Positions 1-5,711 of a stretch of 13,051 nucleotides of DNA are shown piece by piece. Each line of letters starts with the position of its first letter. Position 1 is the first letter of the stretch. The notes beneath the pieces are model-generated. The model was not told the origin of the DNA. It was given only the letters and a program-made list of their open reading frames with translations, and did no database searches. This DNA comes from Patescibacteria group bacterium. GTDB taxonomy: Bacteria > Patescibacteriota > Minisyncoccia > Phycocordibacterales > UBA5272. Location: NCBI GenBank assembly GCA_030916975.1, contig JAUPVO010000047.1, positions 1 to 13,051 of the forward strand, written 5' to 3'. The translations under genes were made by a program, and so were the position numbers.

Positions 1-618
1 CTCGGAGTTAACTCTAATTTTGATAATGAGAATATGCAAGGAGATCTGCAGAACATAATTCGTTTTCAGACAGCCTTCTCTAATCCTCAGAAAACAGTCT
101 ACACCTGGAGTGAGCTAGATAATAGTGACTATGATAAGTTTTTGACTGGTAATAATGCTATTTATTTTGGTAAGGCTTCTGATTATTACAAAATAGCCTC
201 TGCCAGCCCTAATCTTGAATTCGGTATCGCTTTTCTTCCTCAACTTAGCAACAAATACAATGTTACTACGGGGACATTAACTGGAGTGGCAATTTCTAAA
301 TCAACTAAAGATTTCCCGTATGCAGTAAGCGTGGCTCAACAGATAGCTGGGAATGTATTTAGTTCGGCCCTGTCCCAAGTACTTGGAGTTTCTTCTGCAA
401 GGAAAGATGTTTTGGCTGGTAATGATGGTAGCGCTAGAGCTACTGTTGTTGGTAGTGGTGCTATTACAATGCAGACTTTTTATAATTTAAATTTTTCTTA
501 CGTTGATACTTTAGTATATAAGTTATATGACGATGTATTATCAGGCAGGAAAACGGTAGAAAAAGCTGTCGAGTCTTTTGATTTAGATTTTAATCAATTA
601 TATAAACCAAGTATATAG
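1..618 (+). CDS. Extracellular solute-binding protein, C-terminal part (5' end outside window)
   Basis: The reading frame is open from base 1 to the TAG at 616-618, so the true start lies upstream and about 205 residues are visible. The text resembles the C-terminal lobe of family-1 ABC solute-binding proteins. It has an AIYFGKASDYYKI segment (a ligand-cleft strand and helix), then FGIAFLPQ, then GVAISKSTKDFPYAVSVAQQI, which matches the usual 'G.aisk.sk...A..f...i' region. The end is helical (YKLYDDVLSGRKTVEKAVESF). Such proteins are normally secreted or lipid-anchored and bind sugars or other small solutes for an ABC importer. No permease or ATPase gene follows; the next genes are pilin-like membrane proteins. 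The signal peptide cannot be seen. Family assignment is fairly secure; the ligand is unknown. Confidence 0.72.
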   Translation, partial: LGVNSNFDNENMQGDLQNIIRFQTAFSNPQKTVYTWSELDNSDYDKFLTGNNAIYFGKASDYYKIASASPNLEFGIAFLPQLSNKYNVTTGTLTGVAISKSTKDFPYAVSVAQQIAGNVFSSALSQVLGVSSARKDVLAGNDGSARATVVGSGAITMQTFYNLNFSYVDTLVYKLYDDVLSGRKTVEKAVESFDLDFNQLYKPSI

Positions 619-624
619 TATAAT
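616..624 (+). promoter_or_regulatory. -10 element (TAGTATAAT) for the 631 gene
   Basis: A perfect TATAAT (619-624) overlaps the stop codon of the preceding gene and sits 6 bp before the ATG at 631. Transcription would start at or next to the ATG, giving a leaderless mRNA. No -35 match was found at 16-18 bp spacing. Confidence 0.5.
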
Positions 625-630
625 AATTAC

Positions 631-1332
631 ATGTTAGATTTATTTTTTCAAAAAGTATACGCACAAACATTATCAGAAGGACCTCTTGTTACTTGCGGTA
701 ATCCAGGGTCGACAGCTTGTAAGTTAGATGATCTTTTTGTTGTTCTTAATAATTTTGCAGGGTTTATTCTAAAAGTTATTTTTCCGGCTTTATTTATTTT
801 TGGTATTTTTATGATAGCGCTGCCATTACTTAATCAGATTGGTGAAGGAGGAGAAAATCCTGGCGCTATACAATTAGCCAAAAAAAGAGGTGTTTATCTT
901 TTATGGGGAACTATATTTGTTGTAGGAGCCTTTTTTATAATTAAAGCCATACTTGCTGGTATCGGTTTTAAAGAAATAGATAAAATAGAGAATACAGTAA
1001 AGACAAGTTCAGCTGCTAGTTATACTATTATAGAGAGAGCAGCGGCACAGTCATCTAGTACAGAAGGGTATTTCCCTAATCCATTAAAAGATACGACAGT
1101 ACAAAGCATTGTATTAGGGCTGGCTAATATATTTGTATTTTTGATAATAGTAGGGGCGGTGCTTGGAGTTATAAGGGGAGTTTTGTACTTATTAACGACA
1201 CAAGAGAATCCAAATAATCTAGGAAAAGGTAAAAAGTGGATATTCAGATCTTTGCTTGCTATAGTTTTGGTTCTGTCAGCTCAGTTTATGATATCACTTA
1301 TAACCAACACAGTTTCTAGTGTTTTTGGATAA
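631..1332 (+). CDS. Four-helix membrane protein built from two VirB2/TrbC-like two-helix units
   Basis: 233 residues. Predicted membrane segments lie near residues 42-66, 86-110, 158-187 and 205-230. They form two hairpins, each with a short polar basic loop: NQIGEGGENPGAIQLAKKRG in the first and TTQENPNNLGKGKKW in the second. Both loops carry E-N-P and a Lys pair, as expected from an internal duplication of the unit found singly in the following genes. Each half is preceded by a similar stretch, KVYAQTLSEG (8-17) and RAAAQSSSTEG (136-146), reminiscent of signal-peptidase sites. Two Cys (22, 30) lie in the N-terminal extracytoplasmic segment. The upstream in-frame stop at 616-618 makes 631 the only plausible start. 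Likely a pilus or secretion-channel component by family resemblance; the function is inferred. Confidence 0.62.
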   Translation: MLDLFFQKVYAQTLSEGPLVTCGNPGSTACKLDDLFVVLNNFAGFILKVIFPALFIFGIFMIALPLLNQIGEGGENPGAIQLAKKRGVYLLWGTIFVVGAFFIIKAILAGIGFKEIDKIENTVKTSSAASYTIIERAAAQSSSTEGYFPNPLKDTTVQSIVLGLANIFVFLIIVGAVLGVIRGVLYLLTTQENPNNLGKGKKWIFRSLLAIVLVLSAQFMISLITNTVSSVFG

Positions 1333-1355
1333 ATAATAAATACTAGAGAAAATAT

Positions 1356-1814
1356 ATGTTAGACTCAATTACAAATTTAATTAATAGAATCGCGGATTTA
1401 TTAGGTGGAGGCATTAGTACTATTTTGATGACTTTGGCTTTCATTGGATTTTTGTTAGCTATAATCAATTTTATCTTTAAAAGAAGTAAAGGTGACGCCA
1501 ACGGAATGAAACAAGCTGGCAATATGCTCTGGTGGAGTGTATTCGCCCTGTTCGTGATGGTGGCTGTGTGGGGTATAGTTAACTTCTTAGCAGTTAATAT
1601 ACTCGGTTCAGATGCTAACAAAAGAAATGCAGATCGTCCACAGACTAATTTTGGAGGATCTTATAACAAGTCAACAACCGGTACCAATTCTAATCAAGGC
1701 TCAACATTTAATTCAAGCGGCCAATTACAAGGATGTTATCAATATAATAACTCGGAATGTTTAGCTCATTCAGAGTGTAAGACAGACACATTGAGTGGCT
1801 GTGTGCCAAGATAA
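1356..1814 (+). CDS. Pilin-like two-helix membrane protein with short Cys-containing tail
   Basis: 152 residues. An N-terminal amphipathic stretch leads into TM1 (about 20-41), a basic loop (KRSKGDANGMKQAGN, 42-56) and TM2 (about 58-83). A polar Asn/Ser/Thr/Gly-rich tail follows, ending in a four-Cys segment (C127, C135, C141, C149). The layout of two helices with a short basic loop resembles VirB2/TrbC-type pilins. No cleavable signal peptide is obvious. Codons 50-74 are nucleotide-identical to codons 49-73 of the next gene. It lies 23 bp after its neighbour on the same strand with no Shine-Dalgarno sequence, and is probably co-transcribed. The exported Cys-rich tail probably forms disulfides; this is inference. 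Confidence 0.6.
   Translation: MLDSITNLINRIADLLGGGISTILMTLAFIGFLLAIINFIFKRSKGDANGMKQAGNMLWWSVFALFVMVAVWGIVNFLAVNILGSDANKRNADRPQTNFGGSYNKSTTGTNSNQGSTFNSSGQLQGCYQYNNSECLAHSECKTDTLSGCVPR
1503..1577 (+). repeat. 75-bp perfect direct repeat, copy 1
   Basis: Identical base for base to 1983-2057, exactly 480 bp away. It covers 25 codons spanning the loop and second membrane helix of the pilin-like protein. By hand count 38 of 75 bases are G or C, clearly above the roughly one-third GC of the surroundings. The bases immediately flanking it differ between the two copies. Confidence 0.97.
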
Positions 1815-1838
1815 TATAAATAATCGAATAATAATTTT

Positions 1839-2525
1839 ATGTTAAATACTTTAACTTCGTTAATAATTGGTACAGGAAGCATACTGGTTTTGATATCGGG
1901 ACTTATGATGACTTTAGCTTTCATAGCTTTTCTTTTAACTGTAATTAATTTTATCCTTAAAAGGAATCAAGGTAATGCTGATGGAATGAAACAAGCTGGC
2001 AATATGCTCTGGTGGAGTGTATTCGCCCTGTTCGTGATGGTGGCTGTGTGGGGTATATCATATTTTCTCGCAGCTAATCTCGGTATAGGAATCGGAGGAT
2101 GTTCTCCTAAACCTTCTCCAGTACCAGGTCAAGTAGTTCAGGATAATTGTACGGGAGTAGTTGGTAGATCTACCACCGATTATGTTGTTGGGTCAACAAG
2201 CTGCGCCTCATCCAGTGGTAGGCCTAATGGATGTACTTGTAATATCTCCAGTCAATGTTCTTCGGGATCATGTTCTTTTGGCTCCTGTTCTTCTAGTTCA
2301 AACAATTCGAATGGTGGCAGTATAACAGGTAATACTGTTTCTTCATCTGGTTCAGGGAGTAACTGTTTTAATGGAGCTGGAGCTGTTGATGCTAATGGTA
2401 TAGTTTTGTATTGTAATAATGGTATCGTAGGAGAGCCTTGCAAATCAGGATCGTGCGCAACTAATTTATCTTGCGATATCACAGACAATACTTTTAGTCA
2501 ATACGGTAGCTGTAAAGCTAATTAA
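1839..2525 (+). CDS. Pilin-like two-helix membrane protein with long Ser/Cys-rich tail
   Basis: 228 residues. TM1 (about 14-40), loop KRNQGNADGMKQAGN (41-55) and TM2 (about 57-80) match the previous gene closely. The tail is very different: about 145 residues rich in Ser, Gly and Asn with 14 Cys (88, 104, 122, 132, 134, 140, 145, 150, 176, 192, 201, 206, 212, 225). It includes SGSC and C-x4-C spacings typical of small disulfide-rich extracellular modules. The core ends in AANLGIGIGG, nearly the same as ANLGIGVGG in the 3102 gene, so the family shares a boundary sequence between core and tail. It is probably a surface-exposed pilus-like subunit or adhesin with a disulfide-stabilised head. Start at 1839: no SD; AATAAT at 1827-1832 could be a weak -10. 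Confidence 0.6.
   Translation: MLNTLTSLIIGTGSILVLISGLMMTLAFIAFLLTVINFILKRNQGNADGMKQAGNMLWWSVFALFVMVAVWGISYFLAANLGIGIGGCSPKPSPVPGQVVQDNCTGVVGRSTTDYVVGSTSCASSSGRPNGCTCNISSQCSSGSCSFGSCSSSSNNSNGGSITGNTVSSSGSGSNCFNGAGAVDANGIVLYCNNGIVGEPCKSGSCATNLSCDITDNTFSQYGSCKAN
1983..2057 (+). repeat. 75-bp perfect direct repeat, copy 2
   Basis: Second copy of the block at 1503-1577, coding residues 49-73 of this pilin-like protein (from GMKQAGN to VAVWGI). Upstream sequence is still alignable at lower identity (for example a 'gatgacttt-gctttcat' stretch near 1908-1924 and 1428-1444 with one mismatch). Downstream similarity stops abruptly. Confidence 0.97.
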
Positions 2526-2530
2526 CAAAA

Positions 2531-2536
2531 TATAAT
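2531..2536 (+). promoter_or_regulatory. Possible -10 element for the 2547 gene
   Basis: Perfect TATAAT in the 21-bp gap, 10 bp before the ATG at 2547, with no -35. The gap is almost entirely A/T, so a chance match is possible. Confidence 0.35.
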
Positions 2537-2546
2537 ATAAATATAT

Positions 2547-2981
2547 ATGGATACGTTTAAAACTTATATAAATACCTGGTCTGATATAATAGGAGGATCT
2601 ATAGCCGGGCTTCTTATCACAGCTTCTGTGGCAGCTTTCTTGTTGGCAGTTACTAGATTTATTTTTGTTAGATCAAAGGGAGGGGACGGAAGTTCTTTGA
2701 AAGACGCTCGTAATCAATTGGGGTGGAGTATAGTGGGACTTTTTGTTATATTTTCTATTTGGGGCATTATTGCTTTTATGCAAACAGTTTTACCAAATGG
2801 TAACAAAACCACAATTACCGCACCAAGTGTGAGTATTAATAATTCTAATTCTTCCTCCAATTCTCCTTCTAACAACAGTCTAGTTAAGAAACCAAATGGA
2901 TCAAATTGTACACAAGATTCTGAGTGTATTAGTGGAAGTTGCTCAGTATCAGGGTCTTCTAATGTTAAATTTTGTAAGTAG
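2547..2981 (+). CDS. Pilin-like two-helix membrane protein with four-Cys C-terminal motif
   Basis: 144 residues. TM1 is about 16-40, the basic loop is VRSKGGDGSSLKDARNQ (41-57) and TM2 is about 59-82. A Ser/Asn-rich linker (94-112) precedes a compact C-terminal Cys motif, NCTQDSECISGSC then FCK (C121, C127, C132, C143). The C-x5-C-x4-C spacing with SGSC resembles small disulfide-stabilised extracellular motifs also seen in the preceding paralogue. The core is related to its neighbours by layout and by the LGW-S-x-x-x-L-F-V segment but does not share the 75-bp identical block. It ends just before a strong inverted repeat, so it may be the last gene of the first transcript. Function inferred from family and position. 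Confidence 0.58.
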   Translation: MDTFKTYINTWSDIIGGSIAGLLITASVAAFLLAVTRFIFVRSKGGDGSSLKDARNQLGWSIVGLFVIFSIWGIIAFMQTVLPNGNKTTITAPSVSINNSNSSSNSPSNNSLVKKPNGSNCTQDSECISGSCSVSGSSNVKFCK

Positions 2982-2988
2982 AATGAGA

Positions 2989-3025
2989 TTGCAATAAGTT
3001 TTTGTTGTGCAAAAACTTATTGCAA
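2989..3025 (+). repeat. Perfect 16-bp inverted repeat (hairpin) overlapping the next promoter
   Basis: Arms 2989-3004 and 3010-3025 are perfectly complementary, with a 5-nt loop (TTGTG). The arms begin and end in TTGCAA, and the terminal TTGCAA (3020-3025) is also the -35 of the promoter below. No T-run follows on either strand, so a classical intrinsic terminator is not clear. It could be an RNA stabiliser or processing site for the upstream transcript, or an operator. Confidence 0.85.
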
Positions 3026-3048
3026 CTGAACATTATTAACATTATAAT
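3020..3048 (+). promoter_or_regulatory. Sigma-70-type promoter for the 3102 pilin-like gene
   Basis: TTGCAA (3020-3025), a 17-bp spacer and a perfect TATAAT (3043-3048). The predicted start near 3055 gives a leader of about 47 nt. The -35 lies within the right arm of the inverted repeat. The same TTGCAA-17-TATAAT architecture recurs before rpmF. Confidence 0.65.
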
Positions 3049-3101
3049 TAATAGTATATAAGATTTAAGACTTATATTTAAATAAATTTTTAATTTAAAT
3101 T

Positions 3102-3533
3102 ATGAAAAAAACATTATTAACATCATACGCAGTCGCTATTGCTATGTTATCTAGCATAGCTTCTGCTCAACAAATGCAAGTTCTTACAGCACCATTAATT
3201 CCTTCTTCTCAAGTAGGTTCCGGAAGTTCTGGAGTTGGATCTATGTTTAAGAATATAGTTCTTGCTATTAAGGATATCTCAGTCGGACTTTACGGTACTC
3301 TTATAGTTATTGCTCTTATATTTTTCTTTGTCGGTATTATTAATTATTTGATGCCAGGTAAAGGAGCTGATGCCCATAAGGAAGGACTTAGATTTATAGG
3401 TTTTGGTATATTAGCTTTGGCTGTTATGGTTGGAATCTGGGGTATTATTACCTTCATGTCAGCTAATCTTGGTATAGGAGTTGGTGGAGATATTCCAACC
3501 CCTGGTGTGCCATTTAATGTTAGAACTTACTAG
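3102..3533 (+). CDS. Pilin-like protein with cleavable signal peptide (VirB2/TrbC-like)
   Basis: 143 residues. It starts with a classic Sec signal peptide: a basic MKK, a hydrophobic stretch, and a likely signal-peptidase I site after SSIASA (residue 22, before QQ). The mature part has TM1 (about 60-84), a short basic loop (MPGKGADAHKEG) and TM2 (about 96-120), then a brief tail ending NLGIGVGGDIPTPG. Signal peptide plus two helices plus a short loop is the architecture of VirB2/TrbC major pilins. This is the most canonical family member here and the only one with an obvious separate promoter, so it may be the major subunit. No SD; the region before the ATG is pure A/T. Start chosen because it begins the signal peptide. 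Confidence 0.66.
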   Translation: MKKTLLTSYAVAIAMLSSIASAQQMQVLTAPLIPSSQVGSGSSGVGSMFKNIVLAIKDISVGLYGTLIVIALIFFFVGIINYLMPGKGADAHKEGLRFIGFGILALAVMVGIWGIITFMSANLGIGVGGDIPTPGVPFNVRTY

Positions 3534-3556
3534 TTCTAAACAAACTTACCATTACT

Positions 3557-3865
3557 ATGGATAAGATTACGGGCGGCAATATTACTGGAGTAGTTAATAA
3601 TCCAGAAGTAGCAAAAATACAAGATAGTATTCTTGTTAATATAATTAATCCAATATTGACTATTGCAACCTCTGTATCATTTGCTCTGTTCGTCTTTGGA
3701 ATGTTTAGATTTTTGATTAATAGAACAACTAATCCAGATGAAGTACAAAAAGGTAAAGCTCACATGTTGTGGGGTATAGTAGGTCTATTTATACTTTTAT
3801 CTATTTGGTCAATATTTATATTTATAGGGAATATATTTGATTCTAAAGTTTGGTTTGTAAATTAA
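3557..3865 (+). CDS. Short pilin-like two-helix membrane protein
   Basis: 102 residues. TM1 is about 30-54, loop NRTTNPDEVQKGKAHM is about 55-70, and TM2 is about 71-92. There is almost no tail and no Cys. The loop NP..v.KGK resembles the second hairpin of the 631 protein (ENPNNLGKGKKW), tying the duplicated protein to this family. It lies 23 bp after the signal-peptide pilin and is probably co-transcribed from the promoter at 3020-3048; a strong terminator follows. Perhaps a minor subunit or assembly partner. That is inference from family and position. Confidence 0.58.
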   Translation: MDKITGGNITGVVNNPEVAKIQDSILVNIINPILTIATSVSFALFVFGMFRFLINRTTNPDEVQKGKAHMLWGIVGLFILLSIWSIFIFIGNIFDSKVWFVN

Positions 3866-3920
3866 AATTAAGTTAAATATTTAGAAGTTATTATAAATAT
3901 AAGACATAAACATAAAGTTA

Positions 3921-3959
3921 AATAAAAAACTGGTATTAATTATCAGTTTTTTATTTTTT
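3921..3959 (+). terminator. Intrinsic terminator closing the pilin-like cluster
   Basis: Stem arms 3921-3935 and 3941-3955 pair over 15 positions with one G-U wobble. The loop is TTAAT and TTTT follows (3956-3959). The A-tract/T-tract flanks would also let it act on the opposite strand. Confidence 0.85.
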
Positions 3960-3960
3960 G

Positions 3961-3969
3961 TGATAAAAT
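3961..3969 (+). promoter_or_regulatory. Extended -10 promoter of glyQS
   Basis: TG-A-TAAAAT directly follows the terminator, with the ATG 7 bp after the hexamer, so the glyQS transcript is likely leaderless. The same TTGTGATAAAAT string occurs before mltG. No -35 at the expected position. Confidence 0.6.
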
Positions 3970-3976
3970 ATTTTAA

Positions 3977-5410
3977 ATGAGTAGTCAAAATTTTAAAAAT
4001 AGACAAGAAGAAATAGTCTCTTTTCTGAAGTCCAGAGGATTTGTTTTTCCTTCATCTGAGATATATGGAGGTTTTGCAGGAGTATATGATTATGGACATT
4101 ACGGCTATCTTCTTATCAAGAATATTAAGGATGCATGGATGAAGTCGATGATACAAGAGAGAGATGATGTGCTTGCGCTCGATTCAGCTATTTTTATGCA
4201 TCCTACAACCTGGAAAGCTTCTGGACATGTTGATGGTTTCAATGATCCACAAATCGATTGTCGAAAATGTAAAACCAGAATGAGAGCAGATCATGTTCTT
4301 GAAGAGTTTGGAATAAGCGCAGACAAACAATCAATTGAGTTTATTAATTTCGAACTAGACAAATTAAGATCAGAGAATAAACTCTTCTGTCAGAATTGTG
4401 GGTCTAGTGATTTAACTGAGGCCAAAGTGTTTTCTCTTATGGTTAAGAGTAATCTAGGGTCCCCAGTAGACACTTTGTCAGAAGATAATGTTGTATATCT
4501 TAGGCCAGAAACTTGCGGAGGCATCTATCTTGAATATAAGAATACGGTCGATTCACTTCATCCTAAGCTTCCTTTTGGTATGGCACAAATAGGTAAAGCT
4601 TTTCGTAATGAAATACAAGCTAAACAGTTTATTTTTAGAACTAGAGAATTTGAGCAGATGGAAATGCAATACTTTTTTAATCCAAAAGCAGAGAACGGAG
4701 AAGCTGCTTCTGCATATTTTGAGGCCTGGAAAGATTACAGGTGGAAGTTTTATCTTGATTACGGTATAAAAGAAGATAATTTGAGATGGTATAAACATGA
4801 GAAATTGGCTCACTATGCCAGTGATGCTTATGATATAGAATATAAGTATAGTATGTTAGGGGATTCATTCAAGGAGCTAGAAGGAGTTCATCAGAGAGGG
4901 GACTGGGATTTGAGTCAGCATAGTAAGTTCTCAGGAGCTGACCTTAGTTATTTCGATGAGGCTAGTAAAGAAAGATTTATTCCACATATTATGGAGACAT
5001 CGGTTGGAGTGGCACGAATGATGTTAGCTTTTGTTGATAACGCTTACGAGAGAGAAGAGCTCCAAGATGGCGAGAGTAGAATTGTGATGAAGTTAGATAA
5101 GAGATTGTCTCCCATTAAGGTTGCAGTATTCCCTTTATCTAAAAAAGAAGCCCTTCAAACCAAATCGAGAGAAATCTGGAAAAACCTAAATAAAAAGTTC
5201 ATGACAGAATATGACGAGTCTGGAAGTGTTGGAAAAAGATACAGAAGACAAGATGAGATTGGAACTCCTTATTGTGTGACTGTAGACTTTGATACTCTCG
5301 ATGAGAGTTCAGATAAACATAATACAGTTACAGTTAGAGATAGAGATAGCATGAAGCAAGAAAGAGTTAAGATTGATGAACTTGCTAGATTTTTTGCTGA
5401 AAGGTTTTAG
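3977..5410 (+). CDS. glyQS: Glycine--tRNA ligase (alpha2-type, class II)
   Basis: 477 residues, typical of single-chain dimeric GlyRS. It activates glycine with ATP and charges tRNA-Gly in the cytoplasm. Class II marks: FRNEI (209-213) with FRTREFEQMEMQYF (220-233) as motif 2, and GVARMMLAF (344-352) as motif 3. The insertion domain carries a Zn-type Cys set CRKC and CQNC (C95, C98, C138, C141). The glycine-site region RGDWDLSQH (307-315) is present, and an HGTP-type anticodon-binding domain starts near 378 (SPIKVAVFPLSKK). The usual RPETAQGIF motif reads RPETCGGIY (176-184), a variation near the active site. The gene stands alone between a terminator and a 301-bp non-coding region, with its own promoter. 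Identification is secure; the symbol is chosen to separate it from the alpha2beta2 GlyQ/GlyS type. Confidence 0.96.
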   Translation: MSSQNFKNRQEEIVSFLKSRGFVFPSSEIYGGFAGVYDYGHYGYLLIKNIKDAWMKSMIQERDDVLALDSAIFMHPTTWKASGHVDGFNDPQIDCRKCKTRMRADHVLEEFGISADKQSIEFINFELDKLRSENKLFCQNCGSSDLTEAKVFSLMVKSNLGSPVDTLSEDNVVYLRPETCGGIYLEYKNTVDSLHPKLPFGMAQIGKAFRNEIQAKQFIFRTREFEQMEMQYFFNPKAENGEAASAYFEAWKDYRWKFYLDYGIKEDNLRWYKHEKLAHYASDAYDIEYKYSMLGDSFKELEGVHQRGDWDLSQHSKFSGADLSYFDEASKERFIPHIMETSVGVARMMLAFVDNAYEREELQDGESRIVMKLDKRLSPIKVAVFPLSKKEALQTKSREIWKNLNKKFMTEYDESGSVGKRYRRQDEIGTPYCVTVDFDTLDESSDKHNTVTVRDRDSMKQERVKIDELARFFAERF

Positions 5411-5489
5411 TTTAATACTTAATTTGGAGATATCTCTCTCTATTTTTGGGGTCATAACTATCACATGTTGACAACTATTTTATCTGGGT

Positions 5490-5518
5490 TTGACTAAAAA
5501 AAGGATTTGTAGTATAAT
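5490..5518 (+). promoter_or_regulatory. Near-consensus sigma-70 promoter upstream of the HARE-HTH gene
   Basis: TTGACT (5490-5495), exactly 17 bp, then TATAAT (5513-5518). This is the best promoter in the window. The predicted start near 5525 gives a leader of about 185 nt before the ATG at 5712, in contrast with the leaderless layout elsewhere. Confidence 0.75.
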
Positions 5519-5641
5519 ATAGTAAATCTAAATATCTAATGCAATTATAGATAGATTTTAAAGGATATTTGTAATATTGTGAAAAGTGTTGTATTTGAAT
5601 TTTTTACTATAAATAATAGATTCGAATAGTCTTTGGAAATA

Positions 5642-5651
5642 GTTCTAGAAC
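5642..5651. repeat. 10-bp perfect palindrome GTTCTAGAAC
   Basis: Self-complementary site inside the predicted leader of the HARE-HTH gene, about 120 bp after the predicted transcription start. It could be a dimeric repressor site or chance; no second copy was noticed. Confidence 0.4.
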
Positions 5652-5711
5652 AATTTATAAAAATATTTACAAATAATTTTTAAATAAAATAAACAATAAA
5701 ATTACAAACAT

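Larger units (their letters stand above)
5411..5711. other. 301-bp AT-rich intergenic region with promoter and long putative leader
   Basis: No coding frame is supportable. It contains a near-consensus promoter (5490-5518), a predicted untranslated leader of about 185 nt, a 10-bp palindrome (5642-5651) and a weak TAAAAT (5697-5702) close to the next ATG. No tRNA or recognised riboswitch was seen. Confidence 0.7.

Noticed and set aside
1343..1621. Minus-strand open frame opposite the 1356 gene
   Set aside because: It is antisense to a gene with clear membrane-protein structure and paralogues, and its translation is low-complexity with no family resemblance.
2252..2488. Minus-strand open frame opposite the Cys-rich tail
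   Set aside because: Its Glu/Pro-rich translation is the reverse reading of Ser/Cys-rich codons; no independent start signal was seen.
3977..5410. UGA-to-glycine recoding (Gracilibacteria/Absconditabacteria code)
   Set aside because: The Gly-containing conserved genes read full length without any in-frame TGA, so a recoded UGA is not supported.
5426..5445. Possible terminator after glyQS (GGAGATATCTCTC then TATTTTT)
   Set aside because: The stem is only about 4 bp and largely self-palindromic; too weak to call.
5468..5473. TTGACA as a second -35 upstream of the HARE-HTH gene
   Set aside because: No -10-like hexamer lies 16-18 bp downstream; TTGACT at 5490 pairs properly with TATAAT.
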